Notes under the pieces: generated by a model
Database searches by the model: none
What the model was told of the DNA's origin: nothing
The model's input: only the letters and a program-made list of their open reading frames with translations
NCBI GenBank assembly: GCA_028707085.1
Contig: JAQTUW010000024.1
Coordinates: 1-41,838 of the forward strand
Direction of reading: 5' to 3'
Length of the DNA stretch: 41,838 nt
From: Methylococcales bacterium
Lineage (GTDB): Bacteria > Pseudomonadota > Gammaproteobacteria > Methylococcales > Methylomonadaceae
Made by a program: the position numbers and the translations under genes
Shown: piece by piece, positions 35,797-41,838 of the stretch
Layout: every line of letters starts with the position of its first letter
Position numbering within the stretch: the stretch's first letter is position 1

Positions 35797-36543
35797 ATGA
35801 ACATGACCAATAAAGAAATCAGACTCCATAACCTGCAACGGCTGCTTGAGCATTCGGGGCTAAGCAAGACTGCGTTCGCCGTCAAGGTCAACACTTCGCC
35901 GGCCTATATCAGCCAGATGCTCAGCAGCAAGACCCGCCGGGCGATGGGCGAGCAGGTCGCCAGAGGCATAGAATACGCCTACGGCAAGCAGACCGGCTGG
36001 ATGGACGCCCTGCATCCGCCGGAAGAATATCTGCCGGAGACTGTGCGCCGTCCCAAAATTGAATCCAATGCCGAATGGTACGGCGGTTTCGAAATCATTG
36101 ACGACGATCAGCCGCCGGGCGCCGATGAAGTTTCGTTGCCATATTATAGGGAATTGGACATCGCCAACGGCCCAGGCCGAACCGAGGTGATCGAATACCA
36201 TCAACAAAAACAGCGGTTCGCAAAGTCCGTGCTAAAAGCCGCCGGCGTGCCTGCTGCCGCGGCCTTCTGCGCCATCATCTCCGGCAGTAGCATGGAGCCG
36301 GTGTTGCCGGAAGGCGCGACGCTGGGCATAGACACCAGCCGAACCACTGTGCGCGACGGCGAACTGTACGCCCTGGATCACGCCGGCGGCCTGCGGGTGA
36401 AGATCGTCTACCGCATGCCCGGCGGCGGCCTGCGCTTGCGCAGTTACAACCACGAGGAATGGCCGGACGAAAATTATACGGCCGAAGAAGCCGCATCCAT
36501 CAGAGTGCTGGGGCGGGTGTTCTGGTGGTCGGTGCTGCGTTAG
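35797..36543 (+). CDS. prophage repressor, XRE-type HTH plus S24 peptidase domain
   Basis: This 248-residue protein has a lambda-repressor-like helix-turn-helix in residues 8-60 (LSKTAFAVKVNTSPAYISQM). The C-terminal LexA/CI-like domain has catalytic Ser165 (ISGSSMEPVLPEG) and Lys202 (GLRVKIVY). An Ala-Gly bond occurs at 149-150 but is close to the Ser for a usual cleavage site, so self-cleavage is uncertain. The gene diverges from the early operon across a region with three ATTTAGC-type sites. Both domains look intact. Confidence 0.92.
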   Translation: MNMTNKEIRLHNLQRLLEHSGLSKTAFAVKVNTSPAYISQMLSSKTRRAMGEQVARGIEYAYGKQTGWMDALHPPEEYLPETVRRPKIESNAEWYGGFEIIDDDQPPGADEVSLPYYRELDIANGPGRTEVIEYHQQKQRFAKSVLKAAGVPAAAAFCAIISGSSMEPVLPEGATLGIDTSRTTVRDGELYALDHAGGLRVKIVYRMPGGGLRLRSYNHEEWPDENYTAEEAASIRVLGRVFWWSVLR

Positions 36544-36570
36544 GGGGCTGTCTTAAGTGACAGGACGGAT

Positions 36571-37539
36571 ATGACTCCATCTCACGACTCGGCTTATAAA
36601 AAACTGTTTTCCAGCCCGGAACTGGTTCGCGATCTGGTCATGGGGTTTATTCCCGATCCCTGGCTGCAAAGCCTGGATTTCGGCACGCTGGAAAAAATTC
36701 CCGGCGACTACATCAGCGATGACGACCGGCAGCGCCGCAACGACGTGGTTTGGCGGGTTCAGGTCGATGAAGACTGGCTATACCTGTATATCATCATTGA
36801 GTTTCAGCGTACCGTCGATCCTTTCATGGCGGTACGGATGCAGGTTTATCTCGGTCTGTTGTACCAGGATCTGATTCGCCGTCATGACTATCTGCCCGGT
36901 AAACGGCTACCGCCGGTGTTGCCGATAGTGCTCTATAATGGTGACAGCACATGGACAGCCGCCACCGATATTCAGGAGCTTATTGTCGGTCTGCCGGAAT
37001 TTGCAGCAAGGTATCAGCCGAGTTTAAAATACTTGCTGATCGATGAAAACAGCTACAACGATGCAGAACTGGCGGCGAAAACCAATCTGCTGGCGGCTGT
37101 GATGCGTTTCGAACGGCCGAAAGATCCGGACAGTCTGGTGGAAGTGATAGACGCCCTGATACTATGGCTGGAACATAAGCCGGAACTGAAACGCACATTT
37201 ACCATCTGGATAGGCGCGGTGCTGGCCCGGTATAATCAAAAAGGGCAGGTTTTAGCCAAATTCAATGACCTGGAGGAAATTAAGATGACATTGGCAGATC
37301 GGATCGAGAGTTGGAAGCTTGCATTTAAAGAGGAAGGCCTACGGGAAGGCAGACAGGAAGGTCGGCAGGAAGGTCGGCAGGAAGGTGAGGGCCTGGCGTT
37401 GCAATTGCAGTTAAGCAAGCGTTTCGGTAGTTTGCCGCATGAGTATATCGCCAAAATTGGTGCAGCCAGCAAGGAGCAGATTGAGTTATGGCTCATCAGG
37501 GTGCTGGATGCCGACAGCCTGGAAAGTGTGTTCAGGTAG
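36571..37539 (+). CDS. Rpn family recombination-promoting nuclease/putative transposase
   Basis: This 322-residue protein starts HDSAYKKLFSSPELVRDLVM, the hallmark of the Rpn/transposase_31 family. The PD-(D/E)XK core shows RNDVVWRV (Asp58) and YIIIEFQ (Glu77-x-Gln79), followed by LPIVLYNGDSTW. The E. coli Rpn proteins nick DNA and promote RecA-independent recombination. The C-terminal part has a perfect short repeat, REGRQEGRQEGRQEG (12-nt DNA repeat, about 37340-37387), and a DUF4351-like end (LSKRFGSLP). The repeat is prone to slippage and in Rpn proteins such EGxxEG stretches are usual. It follows the repressor gene by 27 nt; whether it belongs to the prophage is unclear. Confidence 0.88.
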   Translation: MTPSHDSAYKKLFSSPELVRDLVMGFIPDPWLQSLDFGTLEKIPGDYISDDDRQRRNDVVWRVQVDEDWLYLYIIIEFQRTVDPFMAVRMQVYLGLLYQDLIRRHDYLPGKRLPPVLPIVLYNGDSTWTAATDIQELIVGLPEFAARYQPSLKYLLIDENSYNDAELAAKTNLLAAVMRFERPKDPDSLVEVIDALILWLEHKPELKRTFTIWIGAVLARYNQKGQVLAKFNDLEEIKMTLADRIESWKLAFKEEGLREGRQEGRQEGRQEGEGLALQLQLSKRFGSLPHEYIAKIGAASKEQIELWLIRVLDADSLESVFR

Positions 37540-37567
37540 GCAGGCAATAAAAAAATGACAATTCAAG

Positions 37568-38230
37568 TTATTCTGACGATAGAGTAGTTTTAATATCAAC
37601 TACCAGGGTTTCGACGGTGAATGGCGGGGACAAATGTCCCGCCATTTGTCCTTTTGGATTTACCAGAATCAGTTGCGCAGAGTGCTGGAATTCATATTGG
37701 CCCGTCGCCTTGTTTTCTTCCTTAAAAGCGACCAATTCAAGATTGCTGGCGAGTGCTTCGATTTGCTGCGCCGAACCCGTCGCAGCCTGGAATTCCGGGT
37801 CGAAATGGTGGATATATTCGGCAAGGCGTTCAGGCGTGTCGTGCTCAGAATCGATGGACAAAAAGAGCACTTTGAGTTGTTTTGCATCGTCGCCAAGTTT
37901 TGCTTTCGCAGCTTGTAATAAGGCCAGGGTGGTGGGACAAACCTCCGAGCAATAGCTATAGCCAGCAAACACTATAGTCCAGTGACCGCGAAAATCAGCC
38001 AGCGTAAATGGCGTGCCGGCGGCGGAAACTAAATTGAACGCGTCTATTTTGCGCGGTTCCGGAAGAAAAGAACCATTCAGCAGGCTTTGTTTGTGCGGGG
38101 AAAACCATAATTCCTTCGCGATTATCCCCAAAACGGCAATAGCGGTTAGGAACAGGACGACTCCGATCAACCGAGCAAATCTGTTGTTGTTAATAGGGCT
38201 ATCGGTGATCGGCAATTCAGGATTGGTCAT
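37568..38230 (-). CDS. SCO1/SenC/PrrC-type copper chaperone-like protein
   Basis: ATG 38230 (MTNPELPITDSPINNNRFAR) gives 220 residues and overlaps the end of the YkgJ gene by 14 nt. A single N-terminal membrane anchor (about 20-42) is followed by a thioredoxin-like periplasmic domain with the copper motif CSEVC (Cys94, Cys98) and the distant ligand His183 (EFQHSAQLILV). SCO proteins deliver copper to cytochrome c oxidase CuA or act as thiol reductases. No oxidase genes are in the window. The intact Cys-Cys-His set argues for metal binding. Confidence 0.9.
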   Translation of the reverse strand: MTNPELPITDSPINNNRFARLIGVVLFLTAIAVLGIIAKELWFSPHKQSLLNGSFLPEPRKIDAFNLVSAAGTPFTLADFRGHWTIVFAGYSYCSEVCPTTLALLQAAKAKLGDDAKQLKVLFLSIDSEHDTPERLAEYIHHFDPEFQAATGSAQQIEALASNLELVAFKEENKATGQYEFQHSAQLILVNPKGQMAGHLSPPFTVETLVVDIKTTLSSE

Positions 38231-38837
38231 CGACTTTTTTCGGCTTATTCTTTGTAATGTGCATAATTTCATTCAACGCCTCTTTTATGCGATGAAGAGG
38301 CGTATCAGATTTCCAGCCAAAGGCGTGATGCCGAAATCGCGGTGCAAATTGCCATTGCGCAAACCACTCGTGCAATTCGCGGGATTCGCCCAGTGCACTG
38401 AGACGACGATCGATAACGTCATGGTTGCCCCATACCACGTCCGCCAACGCGCCAGCGTCTACGCACGATTCGATGTCATGACAGTAAAGCCCCAAGTCGC
38501 GCTGGACATAGAAACCGTATGTTCGGCAAGCGATCGGGCGGTGGGCATAGATCAGGCAGGCGCTTTCCGCCTGATCCAGCAACGGGCAGACGATGGGGCG
38601 TGACGGTTTGCCGGCCAGCGCGGCGATTGTCTGGCCGAGTTCCAGAAGTCGCTCCGGGGATAGCGCCGCGAGGCCTTCTTGCAGCCAATCCCATTCCTCG
38701 GCAGTGAGCCTGGGTACTTCGGCAAGCCGTCGGCAACAGCCGTCGCAGCCCTGACGGCATAACCAATCCGGATGGCCGTCGCGGATGGCTGTTACGCGCG
38801 TTTCGATATCTGCATGGATTTGGGCAATTGTATTCAC
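38217..38837 (-). CDS. YkgJ family cysteine-cluster protein
   Basis: This 206-residue protein starts with GTG 38837. It has a CxxxCxxCC cluster (Cys27, 31, 34, 35 in WLCRQGCDGCCRR) and a second group, CPLLDQAESACLIYAHRPIA and CRTYGFY, as in the putative zinc- or iron-binding YkgJ/UPF0153 proteins. Biochemical role is unknown. It is the first gene of a pair with the SCO protein (14-nt overlap). A phage-type promoter/operator copy lies 440 nt upstream in the same direction. Confidence 0.85.
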   Translation of the reverse strand: MNTIAQIHADIETRVTAIRDGHPDWLCRQGCDGCCRRLAEVPRLTAEEWDWLQEGLAALSPERLLELGQTIAALAGKPSRPIVCPLLDQAESACLIYAHRPIACRTYGFYVQRDLGLYCHDIESCVDAGALADVVWGNHDVIDRRLSALGESRELHEWFAQWQFAPRFRHHAFGWKSDTPLHRIKEALNEIMHITKNKPKKVDDQS

Positions 38838-38995
38838 CTGGGTATACTGCCTTTTTAACCGCGTATTGAAAAGCCTTTCTCAAGGGCTGAGCCGGAAGCC
38901 TCGATCTGGTTACACTGTATCAGGGCTACTGGCTGATAGTCTATATACCCTTCAAAAAACCTATTGTTGAAAATATGAATACGCGACAAGCCAAC
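38838..38995. other. gap upstream of the YkgJ gene
   Basis: No gene is supported here. The ribosome site of the GTG start is weak. This stretch and the 39037-39280 stretch would be the leader of any transcript from the promoter at 39283-39310. Confidence 0.35.
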
Positions 38996-39036
38996 CCATA
39001 GGGCGCAATAGCGAAAGTATAAAGTATATTGCGCCG
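38996..39036 (+). repeat. REP-like element I, single copy
   Basis: One CATAGGGCGCAATAGCG palindrome has an insertion in the loop (AAAGTATAAAGTATATTGCGCC) and ends CCGCATGGC. It has the same orientation as all the others. Confidence 0.75.
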
Positions 39037-39282
39037 CATGGCTGCAAGATGCGGTTCGCGCCTCACAGCATTAAATTAATTTTCCGTGATTTGAAAAGAA
39101 CGGGCCTCTCACCCGCTTGCCGATTTAGCTCTGATTGTCGGGGCGAGGTGAACCGGTAAAATTTATTCCCCTTGCCCTTGCCGACCCATCGTCACGGCTA
39201 ATCAGTAGCAGTTTGCTAATCTACGTAGTTCAGCCGGTTTTACAGGTCAACTAACCCGAAACAACTGAATGGACTCTTATTA

Positions 39283-39310
39283 AATTTAGCATACAGCTAA
39301 ATATTGTCAA
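39283..39310 (-). promoter_or_regulatory. second copy of the phage promoter/operator
   Basis: Reading leftward, consensus TTGACA (39305-39310) and TAAATT (39283-39288) are 16 nt apart, with ATTTAGC-N5-GCTAAAT (39284-39302) in the spacer. Arms and spacing are identical to the site at 35705-35723; only the central five bases differ. The 250 nt behind it have no supported gene but contain short frames reminiscent of phage leaders (SARARGINFTGSPRPDNQS). It points toward the YkgJ-SCO genes. Confidence 0.6.
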
Positions 39311-39413
39311 GTAGCTAGCCAGGCTTACCTATAGCGGCTTGCAATCAAAAATCAGTAAACCTGCAATTATCTCGCGCAAACCAGAATTATTTGCAACTGA
39401 AACCTTAACGGAT

Positions 39414-39740
39414 TCAGATCGATAATCCAGCCAAGTGCATACGATCCCTTTGCCCACTGGCACGGATCAGATCAAGCGGGTTGGCGAACAGGGCCTTGTA
39501 CGATTCAAGCACAAAATCGAACGCTCCAGACCAATCATCAGGAGCTTGAAATAGATCGCATGTCATGTATATGACTTTGGAATTGGGAAATCGGTTTTTA
39601 CATTCGGAAATGGCGGTAGGCGAAATGTCGAAAGCCATAATATCAAAACCGAAGCATATAACTGTTCAAACCATTCGAGTGGCCGTCCAGCGGCGATTGC
39701 TTCTTGAGCTAACTGCCGAGCCGTAGAACGATGATTCAAC
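39414..39740 (-). pseudogene. SAM-dependent methyltransferase with internal deletion
   Basis: Two pieces of one class I methyltransferase gene lie head to tail in different frames. The first is the N-terminal segment (ARQLAQEAIAAGRPLEWFEQ), the second a later segment (GFDIMAFDISPTAISECKNR, then DLFQAPDDWSGAFDFVLES). The joint is near 39650; the SAM-binding glycine motif between them and the C-terminus after LESY are missing. Not functional. Confidence 0.75.
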
Positions 39741-39805
39741 CCGGCCCGTAAGCGGGATAAATACCTTATAATCCACCCCAGCAGCTCATTCCCATCCCGC
39801 GACTC

Positions 39806-40918
39806 ATGACCACCAAACCCCATATCAGCTATCTGGACAGCATCCGCGGCCTGGCCGCGCTCTGCGTCATCACAGAGCATTTCATCATCGCCTACGGCCT
39901 GCCTTGCGCAAACGCCGACTGTCAGCGGATTCTGGACACCGCGCCGTTCAATTTCTGGTGGAATGGCGCCGCCGCCGTGTCCATGTTCTTTGTGTTAAGC
40001 GGCTTCGTGCTGTCGCTAAAATATTTTCATTCCGGCCGCAGCCCCGACCTGCAACGCTTTCGGCCGGTAGCTTACCTGATAACCCGGCTATGCCGCATCT
40101 GGCTTCCATATGCGCTAATGGTTCTAATCAGCGCCCTGATTTTTCTGCAAACCGCCGACAACCCGCTGCCGGCCACGCTGCTGCCAGCCAGCGACTGGCT
40201 ATCCGCCATGTGGCATGGTAAATCCCTATCCGTCGCCGATTTTTTCCGGGAAGCCTTTTTACCGGCCTTGCCGGTCGAGGCGGTGCTGATACCGCAAGCC
40301 TGGACATTAAACATCGAACTCAATCTGTCGCTGCTTTTGCCGCTGGGTCTGCTGCTAATTGAAAAAGGCGCAGCCTGGCTGATATTTTTCGCGCTGTTCG
40401 CCATGGCCTTTCTGGGTGTCAATTATTTTTTGCTGCATTTCATGCTGGGACTGCTGATCGCCCGTTACCAGCAACCCATCGTCAGCCGTTTGAAAACCAG
40501 TCGCAGTCAGCGGCGACTGACGCTGATAGGCGGTTTTCTGCTATACAGCACCGGCGACCTGCTGACCGATCTGCTGCCGGAATTCATCATCTGGTGGCAG
40601 ACCGGACTGGGCGCCGGTCTGCTGCTGCTGTTTGCCTTAAGCTCGGAAAAAACCCAAAACCTGTTGTCGCACCCCGTTCTACACCATTTGGGCCGGATTT
40701 CCTACAGCGCCTATCTGCTGCACATGCTAGTGCTGCTGTGCCTGACACCGCATATTCTGCGGGTGCTGGAAACGCTGACCCGCAACCACGCCACGCTCTG
40801 GCTGGGCGGCTATCTATTAACGGTGACAATCGCGCAACTGCTGTCCCTGTTAGCCTACCGGCTGCTGGAAACCCCGGCCATCAGCCTAGGTAAACGGCTG
40901 GCCGGAATCGGCCGCTAA
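39806..40918 (+). CDS. acyltransferase family 3 (OafA/YrhL-like) membrane protein
   Basis: This 370-residue multi-pass protein starts LDSIRGLAALCVITEHF, with the catalytic His25 of the family. FFVLSGFVLS, ITRLCRIWLPY and PQAWTLNIEL follow in the usual order, and about ten membrane helices continue to LHHLGRISYSAYLLHML near the end. Acyltransferase-3 proteins O-acetylate or O-acylate polysaccharides and cell-wall sugars at the inner membrane. Length is full. The start has no clear ribosome site. The acceptor is unknown. Confidence 0.88.
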   Translation: MTTKPHISYLDSIRGLAALCVITEHFIIAYGLPCANADCQRILDTAPFNFWWNGAAAVSMFFVLSGFVLSLKYFHSGRSPDLQRFRPVAYLITRLCRIWLPYALMVLISALIFLQTADNPLPATLLPASDWLSAMWHGKSLSVADFFREAFLPALPVEAVLIPQAWTLNIELNLSLLLPLGLLLIEKGAAWLIFFALFAMAFLGVNYFLLHFMLGLLIARYQQPIVSRLKTSRSQRRLTLIGGFLLYSTGDLLTDLLPEFIIWWQTGLGAGLLLLFALSSEKTQNLLSHPVLHHLGRISYSAYLLHMLVLLCLTPHILRVLETLTRNHATLWLGGYLLTVTIAQLLSLLAYRLLETPAISLGKRLAGIGR

Positions 40919-40942
40919 GCCCGGCAGAACCCCGCTGCCTAC

Positions 40943-41838
40943 TCAACTGTCTCGCTCCCGAATTCTTTCCGCGAACAGCGGGAATAATAACACCGAAATC
41001 ATCCCGGCGCTGACCAGCACTGCGGCGCGATCCGCCGTCATCAGCCCGGATGAAACGCCGATCTCGGTAATAATCACGATCAACGGCAGACCGGTAGCCG
41101 AATACAGCGCGAATGGCAGCCTGTCCTTTTCGGCCAGCACCTTGCCGTAGAGCAGCACCGGCACGCCTCTGATCAGAATCAGCAGCCCCAGGAAAACGAT
41201 GATCTGCACCGGCACCAGCGGGTCTGACCATAGCGAAGCCAGATCGAAACGCATGCCGGCGGCGATGAAGAAAAACGGCACCAGAAAGCCATAGCCGATG
41301 GCGTCCAGTTTTTGGCGCAGCAACAGGCCGCCTTCGCCCTTACCGTCCGGGTTCGAGGCCAGGCCGCCTTCGCCCCTGCTGGCCAGGCTCACCACCATGC
41401 CGGCGGCGAAAGCGCCAATCACCACATTAAAGCCGAATTCCCCGGCCAGCACCACCAGCAAGGCTTGCAGGGCGATACACAGCCTGACTGGCAACTGGCC
41501 GCTGCTCTGCATGGTCTGCACCAGCAAATCCACCAGCTTCGAGGAACGGACATGGGTGACCAGATAGGCCGACAAAAACAGGATGCCGACAAAAATCGCC
41601 ATCAGCAAGGTATGCAATACCGGGCTATGCGCCGGAATGATCAGCGCGGAGATCACCAGCAGCGGGCCAATCTCGCCCATGGCCGCGGCGGATAGCAGCA
41701 ATTTGCCGAACTCGGTCTCCAGCATGCCCTTGTCGCGCAGTATGGGCGCCACCACGCCCAGCTCCGTGGTCGAAAGCGCCACGGCGGCCAGCAGCGGCGA
41801 CTGGATGAAGCCGATGGAATGCAGAAAATACATGCTCA
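40943..41838 (-). CDS. cation:proton antiporter (CPA2/KefB-type), C-terminal part
   Basis: The frame is open to the right edge, so the true start lies outside; the ATG at 41833 is internal. About nine membrane segments are visible. LLAAVALSTTELGVVAPILR corresponds to the conserved transport-core helix of the Na+/H+ exchanger domain (where many members have TSxxVV/ELG), and GEFGFNVVIGAFAAGM, GYGFLVPFFFIAAGMRFDL and SATGLPLIVIITEIG follow. It ends RIRERDS with no TrkA-N domain, so it is the short type. It is convergent with the acyltransferase gene. Confidence 0.85.
   Translation of the reverse strand, partial: SMYFLHSIGFIQSPLLAAVALSTTELGVVAPILRDKGMLETEFGKLLLSAAAMGEIGPLLVISALIIPAHSPVLHTLLMAIFVGILFLSAYLVTHVRSSKLVDLLVQTMQSSGQLPVRLCIALQALLVVLAGEFGFNVVIGAFAAGMVVSLASRGEGGLASNPDGKGEGGLLLRQKLDAIGYGFLVPFFFIAAGMRFDLASLWSDPLVPVQIIVFLGLLILIRGVPVLLYGKVLAEKDRLPFALYSATGLPLIVIITEIGVSSGLMTADRAAVLVSAGMISVLLFPLFAERIRERDS

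Overview
The window looks like chromosomal DNA of a GC-rich gammaproteobacterium, most probably a methanotroph of the Methylococcales. This rests on the gyrA-serC-pheA gene order, two exported proteins with a VPVPA/G-type C-terminal sorting tail, a DUF4266/DUF3570 outer-membrane pair, and several secreted or periplasmic proteins of copper-related families (SCO1/SenC, NlpE-like). The genus assignment is inference.

Layout. 1-6.2 kb holds the end of an L,D-transpeptidase, a small lower-GC block with two hypothetical genes, and a glucan module (membrane-anchored GH17 protein, small membrane protein, GH3 lipoprotein). 6.4-11.7 kb is the housekeeping block gyrA, serC and pheA, with serC and pheA separated by a repeat array. 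11.7-14.6 kb carries an NlpE-like protein, a PEP-CTERM-like exported protein with a strong terminator, and an MgtC/SapB membrane protein. 14.6-15.3 kb is a graveyard: a piece of IS1380-type transposase next to the tail of a DNA methyltransferase. 15.4-30 kb is an accessory surface/secretion region: a 1421-residue modular surface protein, an unusual DUF3570 double-barrel fusion with its DUF4266 lipoprotein, a RAYT transposase, a second sorting-tail protein, a secreted protein whose mature N-terminus is predicted to be histidine and which lies behind a sigma-54-type promoter, an FKBP isomerase and a lipoprotein. 30.1-36.5 kb is a decayed prophage (terminase subunits, replication-type protein, S24 repressor, operator region and attenuator) flanked by broken resolvase and VapC genes. 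36.6-41.8 kb has an Rpn-type nuclease, a YkgJ-SCO pair, a deleted methyltransferase, an acyltransferase and the end of a cation:proton antiporter.

The most striking feature is a family of REP-like palindromic repeats at nine places, from about 40 to 600 bp each. They are built on a 29-bp alternating-palindrome unit and an A-rich linker. Every directional copy lies in the same orientation, whatever the direction of the neighbouring genes. The largest groups surround or neighbour an intact REP-associated tyrosine transposase at 23.5-24.1 kb, so the window probably contains both the mobilising enzyme and its non-autonomous substrates. Many array edges lie within a few tens of bases of gene ends, and one array supplies the stop codon of a lipoprotein gene.

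A second notable theme is prophage control. The early promoter next to the repressor carries a 7-5-7 palindrome inside its spacer. The same palindrome, in the same promoter position, occurs 3.6 kb away and points at the YkgJ-SCO genes.
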